The translations under genes were made by a program, and so were the position numbers. Source: Rugosibacter aromaticivorans (lineage in GTDB: Bacteria > Pseudomonadota > Gammaproteobacteria > Burkholderiales > Rhodocyclaceae). Taken from it: 64,000 nucleotides of DNA. The notes under the pieces are model-generated. The model had not been told where the DNA came from, ran no database searches, and saw only the letters and a program-made list of their open reading frames with translations. Shown in pieces: positions 1-9,882 of this stretch; within the stretch, counting starts at the first letter, position 1; every line of letters starts with the position of its first letter. The stretch spans positions 1,364,001 through 1,428,000 of the forward strand of contig NZ_CP010554.1 in assembly GCF_000934545.1 (NCBI RefSeq), read 5' to 3'.

Positions 1-284
1 GTCCTGTCACCATCGCCGATTACGCAGGCCAAACAGCACGTCTTGGACTGAGCTATTACCTTAGCTTTATCGCGCTGATCAGTATCAGCCTTGGCGTACT
101 TAATCTGCTGCCTGTTCCGGTTCTGGATGGGGGGCATTTAATGTATTATCTTGCTGAGTTCATCAAGGGGAAGCCGCTCTCCGATCGAGTCTTGGCGATT
201 GGACAACAGGTAGGTTTCGCCTTGCTGGCACTGCTCATGCTGTTTGCTTTTTATAACGACTTTAATCGTCTTTTTTCTGGTTGA
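1..284 (+). CDS. rseP: RseP site-2 metalloprotease, C-terminal part (partial at window edge)
   Basis: The first 284 bases encode the last 93 or so residues of an M50-family intramembrane zinc protease; the 5' end lies outside the window. The segment contains the conserved [13 protein letters not shown] motif, whose Asp is a zinc ligand, followed by a hydrophobic C-terminal helix ending in NDFNRLFSG. RseP cleaves the anti-sigma factor RseA in the inner membrane to release sigma-E. It sits directly upstream of bamA, as in most beta- and gammaproteobacteria, so envelope-stress proteolysis is linked to outer-membrane assembly genes here. The family call is secure; only the N-terminal HExxH half cannot be checked. 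Confidence 0.93.
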   Translation, partial: PVTIADYAGQTARLGLSYYLSFIALISISLGVLNLLPVPVLDGGHLMYYLAEFIKGKPLSDRVLAIGQQVGFALLALLMLFAFYNDFNRLFSG

Positions 285-334
285 TTTTTCGGCTATTTTT
301 CTGGCTAATTGGCGTCTTTATCCAACGAATAACA

Positions 335-2614
335 ATGAATAAAAAATTACTTGCTGGCTTAGTTTCAGCTTTGCTGGCACGGGCTGTTTTTGCATTCGAG
401 CCATTTCAAATCAAGGATATTCGTGTTGAAGGCATTCAGCGCACGGAGGCGGGTACGGTGTTCTCGTATCTACCCGTCAAGATTGGCGATACGATCAATG
501 ATGAAAAAGCAGCCAGCGCGATCAAAGCGCTGTTCGCAACCGGATTTTTTAAGGACGTTCGTCTTGAGATTGATGGCCAGGTCCTGGTGGTTGTACTCGA
601 AGAACGCCCCGCTATCGCGACACTTGATTTTGTTGGGTTGAAGTCATTCAAGGCGGAAGACCTTAAAAAAGGTTTGCGTGACATTGGGCTTGCTGAATCG
701 CGTATTTTTGACCGTGCGATGGTGGAACGCGCTGAGCAGGAACTCAAGCGCCAATACCTCTCGCAAGGCCGTTATGCGGTTGATGTCAAAGTGAATGTTA
801 CTCCGCTAGAGCGCAATCGTGTGGGTATCAAGTTCATTGTGAATGAAGGCGAAGTTGCCAAAATCAAGCAGATCAATATTGTCGGCGCAAAAGCCTTTAA
901 GGACAGCGATCTGCTCAAACTGATGGCGCTTAGCCCCTCTGGCTGGCTGACGTGGTACACAAAAAACGATCAGTACTCAAAGCAAAAACTTTCAGGTGAT
1001 CTGGAAACGCTGCGCTCTTACTACATGAATCAGGGTTACCTCGAATTCAATGTCGAATCTACCCAGGTGTCTATTTCTGCTGACAAGCAAGATATTTACA
1101 TCACCATCAATATCAGTGAAGGCGAAAAGTACACCATCTCATCAGTCAAGCTGGCTGGAAACCTTCTGCTGCCAGAAGCTGAGCTGCTCAAGCTCGTGAA
1201 AATGAAACCAGGCGATGTTTTTTCGCGCGAGTCGATGACTGAAACGACAAAAGCGATTAGCGATCGTTTAGGGGATGATGGTTACGCTTTTGCCAATGTG
1301 AATGCAGCCCCTGAACTCAATAAAGAAAAACGTCAGGTCGCCTTTACGTTGATGGTTGATCCCGGTCGGCGCGTCTATGTGCGGCACATTAATGTGCTGG
1401 GAAACACGCGAACCCGCGATGAAGTTATTCGCCGCGAAGTGCGCCAGATGGAATCGGCCTGGTATAACGGCGAGCGTATTAAAAAGTCACGCGATCGCGT
1501 CGATCGTCTGGGCTATTTTGAAGACGTGACCATGGAAACCCCTGCTGTTGCTGGGACAACAGATCAAATTGACGTGGATTTAAAGGTAAAGGAAAAACCG
1601 ACTGGCAACATTTCATTGGGTGCAGGTTTCTCCAGCTCTGAAAAATTGACCTTATCGGGTGCCGTGCAGCAGGAAAACGTTTTTGGTAGCGGTAAGCACA
1701 TTGGTGTACAGGTGAGTACCAGTAAATCCAACCGCATATTGTCTTTGTCGCATACCGACCCTTATTACACCGTGGATGGCGTTAGCAGAGGCTTTGACAT
1801 TTATACTCGCCGAACAGACACGTCCTCACTTTCCGTGAGTAGTTTTACGGCGGACTCCACCGGTGGTGGCGTGCGCTATGGGGTGCCGATTGGCGAAGAT
1901 GATTATATTTTTCTTGGCTTGTCTGCCGATCATACTAATTTAAAAACAGGGACTTTCTCCGCACAACGATATATCGACTACGTCAATAAGTTTGGCTCGG
2001 CAAGCAATACCTTGTCCTCCACCGTGGGTTGGCAGAAGGATGAACGTGACAGCCTGTTGTACCCGACCAAAGGCACCTTAAACAGCGTTAGCCTGGAAGT
2101 TGCGCTACCAGGAAGCACCGCAACTTATCTGCGCGGAACATATAAACACCAGCGCTTCTCGCATTTGAATGACACTTTTACCCTGGCATTGACGGGTGAG
2201 CTTGGTCTGGCCAGGGCCTATGGCAATAAAGAAGTCCCCTTCTTTAAAAACTTCTATGCGGGTGGCATCGGCTCTGTACGCGGGTTTGAATCCAACAGCC
2301 TGGGGCCAAGAGATGTGCTGACGGGTGACTTTTTAGGTGGCACTAAGCGCGTGACGGGTAGTACCGAGTTATTATTCGGTCTTCCAGGGGCCAGGCAGGA
2401 TCGCTCTTTCCGCTTCAGTGCTTTCGTTGATGGAGGCGGGGTATTCGGCGAAGGTGAAAAACTCTCTGCGACAAATTTTCGTTTTAGTACGGGCCTTTCC
2501 GCTTCCTGGAACTCGCCTTTAGGGCCGCTCAAATTTTCTGTTGCCAAACCGCTCAACAAAAAAACGGAAGACAAAGTTCAAGCCTTCCAGTTTCAATTAG
2601 GATCTACTTTTTAG
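335..2614 (+). CDS. bamA: Outer membrane protein assembly factor BamA
   Basis: BamA is the Omp85 core of the BAM complex and inserts beta-barrel proteins into the outer membrane. The 759-residue product has a Sec signal peptide (MNKKLLAGL..., cleavage near ARAVFA/FEPF), five POTRA repeats over roughly residues 22-420, and a C-terminal 16-strand barrel. The conserved loop-6 VRGF motif is visible (GSVRGFESNSLGPRD), and the protein ends in an aromatic residue (QLGSTF). The ATG at 335 was chosen because it begins directly at the signal peptide. A TTG at 281 overlapping the rseP stop would add 18 hydrophobic residues and fits less well. No strong Shine-Dalgarno sequence is visible before either start. 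Confidence 0.95.
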   Translation: MNKKLLAGLVSALLARAVFAFEPFQIKDIRVEGIQRTEAGTVFSYLPVKIGDTINDEKAASAIKALFATGFFKDVRLEIDGQVLVVVLEERPAIATLDFVGLKSFKAEDLKKGLRDIGLAESRIFDRAMVERAEQELKRQYLSQGRYAVDVKVNVTPLERNRVGIKFIVNEGEVAKIKQINIVGAKAFKDSDLLKLMALSPSGWLTWYTKNDQYSKQKLSGDLETLRSYYMNQGYLEFNVESTQVSISADKQDIYITINISEGEKYTISSVKLAGNLLLPEAELLKLVKMKPGDVFSRESMTETTKAISDRLGDDGYAFANVNAAPELNKEKRQVAFTLMVDPGRRVYVRHINVLGNTRTRDEVIRREVRQMESAWYNGERIKKSRDRVDRLGYFEDVTMETPAVAGTTDQIDVDLKVKEKPTGNISLGAGFSSSEKLTLSGAVQQENVFGSGKHIGVQVSTSKSNRILSLSHTDPYYTVDGVSRGFDIYTRRTDTSSLSVSSFTADSTGGGVRYGVPIGEDDYIFLGLSADHTNLKTGTFSAQRYIDYVNKFGSASNTLSSTVGWQKDERDSLLYPTKGTLNSVSLEVALPGSTATYLRGTYKHQRFSHLNDTFTLALTGELGLARAYGNKEVPFFKNFYAGGIGSVRGFESNSLGPRDVLTGDFLGGTKRVTGSTELLFGLPGARQDRSFRFSAFVDGGGVFGEGEKLSATNFRFSTGLSASWNSPLGPLKFSVAKPLNKKTEDKVQAFQFQLGSTF

Positions 2615-2636
2615 AAAAGCGACTATCGAGACTGTC

Positions 2637-3137
2637 ATGCTGAAAAATATTGCTATTACTGGCATCGCGTTGCTCATGCTGTGTGGCGCGGCGCAGGCCG
2701 ACACTAAAATTGGCTTTATTAATAATCAACGCATTTTGGCGGAGTCGCCACAGGCAGCCAAAGCGAAAAAAAGAATAGAAAAAGATTTCGAGAAGCGCGA
2801 TCAAGAGCTGCAACGCATGGTGAAGCAGCTTCAGACGTTACAGGAATCATTAGACAAAAATTCGCCAACCTTGACGGAGGCCGAACGGCGCACTAAAGAA
2901 CGTGAGCTAGCGGATCTGACCCGTGATGTTCAGCGTAAGCAGCGTGAGTTCCGTGAAGATCTCAGCCAGCGTCAAAATGACGAAATGGCGGCGATCTTTG
3001 AGCGGATAAACAAAGTGATCAAACAAATTGCTGACGCCGAAAAGTTTGACATCATTCTTCAGGAAGCCGTCTATTTCAACCAGCGCATCGATATTACCGA
3101 CAAGGTTATCAAAGCGCTGGGCGATGGCACGAAGTAG
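2637..3137 (+). CDS. skp: Periplasmic chaperone Skp/OmpH
   Basis: Skp is a trimeric periplasmic chaperone that carries unfolded outer-membrane proteins to BamA. The 166-residue product begins with a signal peptide (MLKNIAITGIALLMLCGAAQA/D) followed by the typical KIGFINNQRIL strand. A long charged coiled coil follows at about residues 45-130, rich in K, E, R and Q, forming the tentacles. It lies 22 bp after bamA and 6 bp before lpxD, the conserved order in this operon. Length and architecture are normal for the family. Confidence 0.93.
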   Translation: MLKNIAITGIALLMLCGAAQADTKIGFINNQRILAESPQAAKAKKRIEKDFEKRDQELQRMVKQLQTLQESLDKNSPTLTEAERRTKERELADLTRDVQRKQREFREDLSQRQNDEMAAIFERINKVIKQIADAEKFDIILQEAVYFNQRIDITDKVIKALGDGTK

Positions 3138-3143
3138 GTTGGT

Positions 3144-4202
3144 TTGACAGTGGCGTTGCGACTGGGTGAGATTGTCGCTCGTCTCGGGGGCGAAATAGTC
3201 GGCGCTGGTGATACGGCAAATCTATCTATTGTGCGTGTTGCGCCGCTTGAAACGGCAGGTCCCGGCGACTTGTCCTTTTTGTCGAATCCAAAGTATCGCT
3301 CTCAGCTGGGTCATACGTGCGCATCGGCGGTGATCATGGCGCAGCCTGCAGACCCTGCAGATGCTATAAATTCAAACTCATTTGCGGTCATTGTCACGCC
3401 ACAGCCTTATCTTTATTACGCCCGCGTTGCCCAGTGGTTGTCACCCCCTCCCGCTGTTACCCCCGGAATTCACGCCAGCGCAGTCGTTGAAGGTCAAGTA
3501 GCCGCCTCAGCCTCTATCGGTCCGCATGTGACGATAGGTCTCGGTGCCCGGATTGGCGAGGATGTTGTGATCGGCGCGAATTGCAGCATTGGGGAAAATG
3601 TGGTCATTGAGTCTGCAACGCGCTTGGCGCCACACGTGGCTATTTATGCTGAGTGCCACATTGGCGCGCGGTGTATCGTTCATTCGGGCGTGGTCATTGG
3701 TGCGGACGGGTTTGGTTTCGCCCGCGAACCTGCGGGTGCCTGGGTGAAGATTCCGCAAAATGGACGCGTTGTGATTGGTGATGATGTTGAAATTGGTGCC
3801 AACACGACGATAGATCGCGGTGCGTTGGGCGATACCACGGTGGGCAATGGCGTCAAGCTGGATAACCAGATTCAGATTGGGCATAACGTGAAAATCGGCA
3901 TAGACACTGCCATTGCAGGCTGTGTTGGTGTTGCCGGTAGCGCCATTATCGGTGAGCGTTGCAGTATCGGCGGCGCCGCCATGATACAGGGCCATCTGAC
4001 ACTAGCCGACGACGTGATTGTGACCACAGGCACTTTGGTCACGAAATCAATTACGCGTGCCGGAACGTACAGCGGATCTTCCCCGTTTCTTACCCACGCT
4101 GACTGGCTGAGAAATTTTTCGCATCTGCGCCATCTTGATGCAATGGCCGATAAAATTCGCGCCCTTGAACAACGGCTTGCTGCCATGGAGAAAAAGTCAT
4201 GA
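3144..4202 (+). CDS. lpxD: UDP-3-O-(3-hydroxyacyl)glucosamine N-acyltransferase LpxD
   Basis: LpxD adds the second hydroxyacyl chain in lipid A synthesis, using acyl-ACP. The 352-residue protein has an N-terminal uridine-binding domain (about 1-100) and a left-handed beta-helix of hexapeptide repeats (about 110-310). The catalytic His lies in the QIGHNVKIG segment. A C-terminal helix ends in [16 protein letters not shown]. The start is TTG at 3144; GTG at 3150 is an alternative two codons later. Its stop overlaps the fabZ start by 4 bp, so translation is probably coupled. Near the 5' end, 3197-3216 is a reverse-orientation copy of the dispersed repeat described separately. Confidence 0.95.
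   Translation: MTVALRLGEIVARLGGEIVGAGDTANLSIVRVAPLETAGPGDLSFLSNPKYRSQLGHTCASAVIMAQPADPADAINSNSFAVIVTPQPYLYYARVAQWLSPPPAVTPGIHASAVVEGQVAASASIGPHVTIGLGARIGEDVVIGANCSIGENVVIESATRLAPHVAIYAECHIGARCIVHSGVVIGADGFGFAREPAGAWVKIPQNGRVVIGDDVEIGANTTIDRGALGDTTVGNGVKLDNQIQIGHNVKIGIDTAIAGCVGVAGSAIIGERCSIGGAAMIQGHLTLADDVIVTTGTLVTKSITRAGTYSGSSPFLTHADWLRNFSHLRHLDAMADKIRALEQRLAAMEKKS
3197..3216 (-). repeat. Dispersed repeat copy inside lpxD
   Basis: These 20 bases are the exact reverse complement of 54888-54907 in a distant intergenic region. Here they are read through as codons for VGAGDT in LpxD. Identity over 20 bp between unrelated loci is not expected by chance in 64 kb. Confidence 0.7.
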
Positions 4203-4696
4203 GCGAGATAAACCCGGGCGATGCAAACAACACCCAGATGGACATCCATCAAGTCCTGAGTTATTTACCGCATCGTTACCCATTTTTACTGATCGACCGC
4301 GTGCTGGAAGTCATTCCCGGCGAGCGTATCAGCGCACTGAAAAACGTTAGCATTAACGAACCTTTTTTTCCTGGCCATTATCCGCATCATCCGGTGATGC
4401 CGGGTGTTCTGGTAATTGAAGCCATGGCGCAAGCGGCGGCGATTCTGTCGTTCAAGACGCTCGGCCAATTCCCCGACGATAGCTCGGTTTACTATTTTGT
4501 CGGCATCGACAATGCGCGCTTCAAAAAGCCCGTCAGCGCTGGCGATCAACTGCTGATCGACGTCAAACTGCAGCTTAACAAGCGCGGCATATGGAAATAT
4601 TCCGCCGTCGCGCGGGTTGATGGCACCATCGTTGCTGAAGCCGATTTGATCTGCTCGGTCAAGCCCAGCGGCTTTGCACTTCCTGCGGTCGCATGA
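4199..4696 (+). CDS. fabZ: 3-hydroxyacyl-[acyl-carrier-protein] dehydratase FabZ
   Basis: FabZ dehydrates 3-hydroxyacyl-ACP in fatty acid elongation and competes with LpxA/LpxD for the same hydroxyacyl substrates, which explains its place in the lpx cluster. The 165-residue hot-dog-fold protein carries the active-site block [20 protein letters not shown], with catalytic His in PGHYP and Glu in VIEAMAQ. It overlaps lpxD at its start and lpxA at its end by 4 bp each (ATGA arrangement). The N-terminus is about 12 residues longer than in short family members. Confidence 0.96.
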   Translation: MSEINPGDANNTQMDIHQVLSYLPHRYPFLLIDRVLEVIPGERISALKNVSINEPFFPGHYPHHPVMPGVLVIEAMAQAAAILSFKTLGQFPDDSSVYYFVGIDNARFKKPVSAGDQLLIDVKLQLNKRGIWKYSAVARVDGTIVAEADLICSVKPSGFALPAVA

Positions 4697-5469
4697 CAGC
4701 TATTCATCCTACCGCCATTGTTCATGCTGGCGCGAAATTGGGCGAGGGCGTCACTATCGGTCCTTATTCAATTATCGGCGAGCATGTCGAGATTGGCGAC
4801 AATACCGCCATTGGGCCGCATGTTGTGGTGACAGGGCATACCTCGATTGGAAAAGACAACCGGATATTCCAGTTTTGCTCGATAGGCGAAGTGCCACAAG
4901 ATAAAAAATATGCGGGCGAACCCACACGGCTTGAAATTGGCGACCGCAATACCATCCGTGAATGCTGCACATTCAACTGTGGCACAGCGCAGGACGTTGG
5001 CGTTACCCGCATGGGCGATGACAATTGGATCATGGCTTATGTGCATGTCGCGCATGATTGCCAGATCGGCAATCACGTTATTTTTGCCAACAGTACGCAA
5101 CTGGCAGGGCACGTGCATATTGGCGACTGGGTTATCCTCGGAGGCTTTACCGGGGTGCATCAATTCGTGAGAGTTGGCGCTCATAGCATGACATCTGTTA
5201 GCTCTGTTTTACTGCAAGATATGCCCCCATATGTCATGGCGGCGGGCAGCCCGGCGCAGCCACGCAGCATTAATACAGAAGGCTTGAAACGGCGGGGATT
5301 TTCACCCGAAGCCATTGCCGCGATTCGCCGCGCTTTTAAAACCCTGTACAAAAAAGGCCTCACATTTGAAGAGGCCGGTACAACGATTGCCACAGAAGCC
5401 TTGACAGTACCTGAGCTCGATGTTCTGGCGCGTTTTCTTGCCCAGCCTGGTCGAGGAATTATCCGCTGA
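4693..5469 (+). CDS. lpxA: Acyl-ACP--UDP-N-acetylglucosamine O-acyltransferase LpxA
   Basis: LpxA performs the first committed step of lipid A synthesis in the cytoplasm. The 258-residue product is a homotrimeric hexapeptide-repeat acyltransferase: left-handed beta-helix from about 1 to 190, then an alpha-helical C-terminal domain beginning near [13 protein letters not shown]. The catalytic His is in [13 protein letters not shown]. It is coupled to fabZ (4 bp overlap) and to lpxB (TGATG overlap at 5467-5471). Length matches the family. Confidence 0.96.
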   Translation: MTAIHPTAIVHAGAKLGEGVTIGPYSIIGEHVEIGDNTAIGPHVVVTGHTSIGKDNRIFQFCSIGEVPQDKKYAGEPTRLEIGDRNTIRECCTFNCGTAQDVGVTRMGDDNWIMAYVHVAHDCQIGNHVIFANSTQLAGHVHIGDWVILGGFTGVHQFVRVGAHSMTSVSSVLLQDMPPYVMAAGSPAQPRSINTEGLKRRGFSPEAIAAIRRAFKTLYKKGLTFEEAGTTIATEALTVPELDVLARFLAQPGRGIIR

Positions 5470-6623
5470 TGGCGCGTATTGCGATGGTCGCTGGCGAAGC
5501 TTCCAGCGACCAATTAGCGGCACATCTGATAGCCGCACTGAAAACCCAACGGCCAGACGCCAGCTTTTATGGCATTGGCGGGCCAAAAATGCAGCGCGAA
5601 GGGTTTGATTCACGCTGGCCAGCTGAAAAGCTTGCCGTGCGAGGCTATTTCGAGGCATTGCGCAACTATTGTGACATCGCCCGCATTCGCCGCCAATTAC
5701 TCAAAACCTTGCTCAAAGACCGCCCGGATATTTTTATTGGCGTCGATGGCTATGACTTCAATGTGTGGCTGGAAAAAAAACTCAAGCGGGCGGGTATTCC
5801 TACCGTTCATTTTGTTAGCCCTTCCATTTGGGCCTGGCGCAAAAGCCGGTTGAAAAAAATCGTTGAATCCATGTCGCATATTCTGGCGCTATATCCGTTC
5901 GAGCCAGCGCTGTATGCCCAAACATCGGTTAAGTGCAGTTATGTAGGCCACCCCATGGCCGATGTGATTCCGCTGCAAACCAATCGGGATGCCATGCGTG
6001 AGCGTTTGGATATTCCGCTGGATCAACCAGTGATCGCGCTGCTCCCGGGTAGCCGGCAAGCCGAGCTGCACTACATGGCAGAGACCTTCATTGCCACCGC
6101 CCAATTGTTGCATGCCCGAAACCCCAACGCGCTGTTTTTGGTGCCCATGGCCTCGGGTGAAACCCGTCTGCAATTTGAAACCGCTTTATGGAAGCTCAAA
6201 GCGAACGAGTTACCGTTAAAGATGATGTTTGGCCATGCGCTCGATGCCCTTGCAGCGTGTGATGTGGCTTTGGTTGCCAGTGGCACAGCGACGCTGGAAG
6301 CCGCGCTGGTAGGCCGACCCATGGTGATTACCTACAAAATATCACCGTGGTCGTGGCGCATCATGCGTCATATGGGTTATCAGCCGTGGATAGGTTTGCC
6401 CAACATTCTGGCTGGCCGCTTTGTCGTGCCCGAATTTTTGCAGGACGATGCCACAGCGGAAAATCTTGCCCAGGCAGTGGGTAATTTACTGGTCGATCAC
6501 CAAGTGCGGGATAGCATTCAGCGTGTGTTTGCAGGTATTCACCGCCTGCTACGGCAAAACACAGCACAAAAAGCTGCTGCTGCCATCTTGCCGTATCTGC
6601 AAAAAAAACAGCAAACGGCATGA
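5469..6623 (+). CDS. lpxB: Lipid-A-disaccharide synthase LpxB
   Basis: LpxB is a membrane-associated GT19 glycosyltransferase that joins UDP-diacylglucosamine and lipid X into the tetra-acyl disaccharide. The 384 residues show the N-terminal [16 protein letters not shown] block and the IGVDGYDFN motif. The middle contains [12 protein letters not shown] and LPGSRQAE, and the donor-binding region contains [14 protein letters not shown]. The ATG overlaps the lpxA stop by one base and its stop overlaps rnhB by 4 bp. Confidence 0.96.
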   Translation: MARIAMVAGEASSDQLAAHLIAALKTQRPDASFYGIGGPKMQREGFDSRWPAEKLAVRGYFEALRNYCDIARIRRQLLKTLLKDRPDIFIGVDGYDFNVWLEKKLKRAGIPTVHFVSPSIWAWRKSRLKKIVESMSHILALYPFEPALYAQTSVKCSYVGHPMADVIPLQTNRDAMRERLDIPLDQPVIALLPGSRQAELHYMAETFIATAQLLHARNPNALFLVPMASGETRLQFETALWKLKANELPLKMMFGHALDALAACDVALVASGTATLEAALVGRPMVITYKISPWSWRIMRHMGYQPWIGLPNILAGRFVVPEFLQDDATAENLAQAVGNLLVDHQVRDSIQRVFAGIHRLLRQNTAQKAAAAILPYLQKKQQTA

Positions 6624-7210
6624 GCGGGCAAATCACAGCGGTGCGGCTTGTGTGTGGCGTCGATGAAGCAGGCCGCGGCCCGCTGGCAGGCCCTGTGTAT
6701 GCGGCAGCGGTGATTCTCGACCCGGCGCGGCCCATCGATGGCTTGGATGATTCGAAAAAATTGAGCGAGAAAAAACGCGAGCGTCTGGCGTTGGAAATCC
6801 GCGAAAAAGCACTCGCTTTTGGTATCGCTTTCGCCACGGTAGAAGAAATCGATCAGATCAATATTCTGCAAGCCACGCTGCTGGCCATGCGCCGCGCTGT
6901 TGAAGCATTGCCGGTCCAGCCGGCGGAAGCCTTGATTGACGGCAATCGCTGTCCGCCACTGGCCATGCCGGCACGTGCCGTCATTGGCGGCGACGCGCTG
7001 GAACCAGCCATCTCGGCCGCATCCATTCTCGCCAAAACCGCGCGCGATGCTGAAATGCGGCGCATCCACGCCGACTATCCGCACTACGCACTGGACCGGC
7101 ACAAGGGTTATGACACCGCAGTGCACCGTGCTGCTTTAGAGATTCACGGCCCGGCTCATTTTCATCGGAAAAGTTTTGCACCGGTGCGCGCCTTGTTGAA
7201 CAAACCATGA
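6620..7210 (+). CDS. rnhB: Ribonuclease HII
   Basis: RNase HII cleaves RNA in RNA-DNA hybrids and excises single misincorporated ribonucleotides. The 196-residue protein begins its catalytic domain with [15 protein letters not shown], which supplies the Asp-Glu metal ligands. It continues with [13 protein letters not shown] and the later [10 protein letters not shown] and HKGYDT motifs. It ends the rseP-bamA-lpx run, coupled to lpxB by a 4 bp overlap. Confidence 0.95.
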   Translation: MSGQITAVRLVCGVDEAGRGPLAGPVYAAAVILDPARPIDGLDDSKKLSEKKRERLALEIREKALAFGIAFATVEEIDQINILQATLLAMRRAVEALPVQPAEALIDGNRCPPLAMPARAVIGGDALEPAISAASILAKTARDAEMRRIHADYPHYALDRHKGYDTAVHRAALEIHGPAHFHRKSFAPVRALLNKP

Positions 7211-7258
7211 ACCCGGTTTGGATCATCTCGTTGCGTTGTACAGGCATCAGATGAGTAC

Positions 7259-8041
7259 ATGAATACGCCGCGGCTCATTACCTCGCGCGCTAACCCCGCA
7301 TTCAAAGCGCTCAGTGCGCTGGCGAGTGACCCGCGCGCACCGCGCCACGAAGGGCGCACGCTGGCCGATGGCATTCATCTGGTGGCAGATTGTTTCGCAC
7401 ATCGCATCACCGTGCAGCAACTACTGGTCAGCGAGAGCGGGCAGCAGCATCCACAGATTGCCGCACTGCTCGCCGGTGCAGGCGATATTGAATGTCTGTT
7501 GCTCAGCGACACCCTGTTCCGCGAAATTTCCGGTGTCGCTACGCCCACTGGCATTGCTGCTGTTATCTATATTCCACAAGCTTCGCAAGGCGATATCGCA
7601 GGGGATGTGGTCATGCTCGATGCGATACAAGATGCCGGCAACGTCGGCACCATCCTGCGCACCGCAGCGGCAGCTGGCGTGCGTGACATCGTGCTCGGCC
7701 CCGGCTGTGCAGGCGCATGGACGCCACGTGTGCTGCGTGCCGGGCAGGGCGCACATTTCAATTTACGGATTCGCGAACAGGCTGATCTGGCGGCGACACT
7801 GGCAATATGCAGCGGCATGCCGGTGGCCACGGTGGCCCGCGAGGGCGTCAGCCTGTATGCGCTCGATCTCAGCCAACCGATCGTTTGGCTATTCGGCAAC
7901 GAAGGGGCAGGGCTGTCGGCAGAACTTATTGCCGCCGTGCAACAGCGGGTCACGATTCCGCTTGCCACCACGAGCGAATCGCTCAACGTTGCTGCGGCGG
8001 CGGCCGTATGTTTATTCGAGGCAGTCCGCCAGCGTCAGTAG
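7259..8041 (+). CDS. TrmH/SpoU-family RNA 2'-O-methyltransferase
   Basis: A 260-residue SPOUT-class methyltransferase, probably acting on rRNA or tRNA with S-adenosylmethionine. An N-terminal substrate-binding domain (RLITSRANPAFKALSAL..., about 1-95) precedes the knotted SpoU domain. The three motifs are visible: DAIQDAGNVGTILRTAAAAG, VWLFGNEGAGLS and IPLATTSESLNVAAAAAV. The sequence does not decide between RlmB-, TrmH- or unnamed family roles. It lies 48 bp after rnhB, with its 3' end convergent with the ggt gene. Confidence 0.88.
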   Translation: MNTPRLITSRANPAFKALSALASDPRAPRHEGRTLADGIHLVADCFAHRITVQQLLVSESGQQHPQIAALLAGAGDIECLLLSDTLFREISGVATPTGIAAVIYIPQASQGDIAGDVVMLDAIQDAGNVGTILRTAAAAGVRDIVLGPGCAGAWTPRVLRAGQGAHFNLRIREQADLAATLAICSGMPVATVAREGVSLYALDLSQPIVWLFGNEGAGLSAELIAAVQQRVTIPLATTSESLNVAAAAAVCLFEAVRQRQ

Positions 8042-8052
8042 TGTCCATGGTG

Positions 8053-8076
8053 CCGCCTCACCAGCGCCGACTTTTT
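8053..8076 (+). repeat. Dispersed repeat copy between convergent genes
   Basis: This 24-base segment lies in the 56 bp gap between the 3' ends of the methyltransferase and ggt genes. It is the exact reverse complement of 27344-27367 inside alr, and shares the 20 bases TCACCAGCGCCGACTTTTTG with 54893-54912. No hairpin accompanies it. Confidence 0.75.
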
Positions 8077-8097
8077 GTAACGCAGATAAGCGGCGCG

Positions 8098-9843
8098 TCA
8101 ATAGCCCAATGCCTGTCCCGTGTTGCGGCGTGGATCGATGGCGCCGTAGAAGCGGTTGTTGCCGCGCGGTTTGCCGCCGAGCGTGGGCGCGCCGATCAAA
8201 ATGCCGGCGGCATGGTTGGCGGGTTGGGGATTACCCAGGGTATGGCCCATGCCGATCAGGATCTTGCGCGTATCCGGGCTGAGTGCGAAGGTTTCGACTT
8301 CGGTGACATCCGGCAGCCATTGCTGATGGAAACGCGGGGCATCGATGGCCTCCTGAATGTTCATGCCGTAATCGATCACATTGAGGATGGTGTGCACCAC
8401 CACGGTAATGATACGGCTACCGCCTGGTGTGCCGATCACCATTACCGGTTTGCCGTCGCGCGAGACTATCGTCGGGCTCATCGAGCTTAACGGTCGCTTG
8501 CCCGGCGCAATGGCGTTGGCTTCGCCTTGAACCAGGCCAAACAGGTTGGGCACGCCGGGCTTGACGGTGAAGTCGTCCATTTCATTGTTCAGCAGGATGC
8601 CGGTTTTTTCCGCCGTGACGGCGGCTCCAAACCATGCGTTCAGGGTATAAGTCACTGATACCGCGTTACCGTCCTTGTCCACAATCGAGTAGTGCGTGGT
8701 GTTCGTACCCTCATGCGCCACCTCGTGTGGTGCGACGTTGGGTTTGAGTTCGCTGGAGACACTTGCTTTGGCTGGATTAATCGTGGCACGGATTTTTGCC
8801 GCATAGCCTTTGTCCAGCAAATGCCCGGTTGGATTGTTGACGAAATCCGGATCGCCGAGATAGGTGTTGCGGTCGACATACGCATGGCGCATGGCTTCGA
8901 TCTGATAGTGAACTGCCTCTGCGGAAAGGTAACCCAGTTCCTTCAGCGGATAGCCTTCCAGGATGTTGAGGATTTCGCAGATCACTACACCGCCTGAACT
9001 CGGCGGCGGCGCCGACACGATGCGATAACCGCGGTAGTCGCATTCGATCGGTGAGCGTTCGCGCGCTTGATAGTGTGCAAAATCGGCTTCACTCAGAATC
9101 CCATGACCTTTTTGACTCGCGGCAACGATCGCTCGGCTAATTGGGCCGTTGTAAAAAGCCTTGGTACCCTCACGACTGATGAGACTCAACGAGTGGGCCA
9201 AGTCTTTTTGCACCAGCCGTTCGCCCGCGGTAAAAGGCCGGCCGTGGTGTAGAAAAATGGTGGCGCTGGGCGCATCTTGATGAAAGTAGTCTGTGGCGTG
9301 AGCGAGCATGTCCACGTCCCCCTCATCGAGCACAAAGCCTTTTTTGGCAAGCCCAATAGCCGGGGCGATGAGTTGGGTACGGGGCATGGTGCCGTAGCGG
9401 GACCGTGCTAATTCGAGACCGGCCACGGTGCCGGGGACACCTGCGGCAAGATAGCCGCGGGTGCTTAGATTTTTGATGACATCGCCATTCGCATCCAGAT
9501 ACATGGTGGGGGTTGCGGCAAGGGGCGCTTTCTCGCGGAAATCCAGAAAGGTCTTGCGGCCATCAGCCAGCTGTATGGTCATGAATCCGCCGCCGCCCAG
9601 GTTGCCGGCCGCAGGGTAGACCACGGCAAGGGCATAACCTACAGCAACAGCGGCATCAATGGCATTGCCGCCTTTTTTCAAGATATCCACGCCCACCTGG
9701 GTGGCCAGATGTTGCGCTGTAACGACCATGCCGTTTTCTGCTGCGACAGGAAACTGCGAGGCGCCAAAGGCTTGGCAGTTCGCTGCAAAGAGCAATAAGC
9801 CAAAGAGAAGGCGCGAGGTTTTGCGTAAAAGTGCAGAAGTCAA
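8098..9843 (-). CDS. ggt: Gamma-glutamyltransferase (glutathione hydrolase)
   Basis: A periplasmic N-terminal-nucleophile hydrolase that breaks the gamma-glutamyl bond of glutathione and similar peptides. The 581-residue precursor has a Sec signal peptide (RLLFGLLLFAANCQAFGA). A large-subunit region contains GGNAIDAAVAVGYALAVVYP and NLGGGGFM. The autocleavage site and catalytic Thr lie near residue 382 (GTNTTHYS), followed by the small subunit with KRPLSSMSPT and GTPGGSRI. The start codon is TTG at 9843 and no clear ribosome-binding site is seen. It could support recycling of glutathione used by the BphK-like transferase far downstream, but that link is speculative. Confidence 0.93.
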   Translation of the reverse strand: MTSALLRKTSRLLFGLLLFAANCQAFGASQFPVAAENGMVVTAQHLATQVGVDILKKGGNAIDAAVAVGYALAVVYPAAGNLGGGGFMTIQLADGRKTFLDFREKAPLAATPTMYLDANGDVIKNLSTRGYLAAGVPGTVAGLELARSRYGTMPRTQLIAPAIGLAKKGFVLDEGDVDMLAHATDYFHQDAPSATIFLHHGRPFTAGERLVQKDLAHSLSLISREGTKAFYNGPISRAIVAASQKGHGILSEADFAHYQARERSPIECDYRGYRIVSAPPPSSGGVVICEILNILEGYPLKELGYLSAEAVHYQIEAMRHAYVDRNTYLGDPDFVNNPTGHLLDKGYAAKIRATINPAKASVSSELKPNVAPHEVAHEGTNTTHYSIVDKDGNAVSVTYTLNAWFGAAVTAEKTGILLNNEMDDFTVKPGVPNLFGLVQGEANAIAPGKRPLSSMSPTIVSRDGKPVMVIGTPGGSRIITVVVHTILNVIDYGMNIQEAIDAPRFHQQWLPDVTEVETFALSPDTRKILIGMGHTLGNPQPANHAAGILIGAPTLGGKPRGNNRFYGAIDPRRNTGQALGY

Positions 9844-9882
9844 AGCGATATCCCAAGGTGAGCGTACAAAATTAGGCGAGGT

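Noticed and set aside
3507..3995. Minus-strand open frame inside lpxD
   Set aside because: The hexapeptide-repeat codon periodicity of lpxD leaves long open antisense frames; no independent start signal or homology.
7314..8282. Long overlapping open frame on the + strand across the methyltransferase and ggt 3' end
   Set aside because: Its product has no recognisable motifs and it is a shadow of two well-supported genes.
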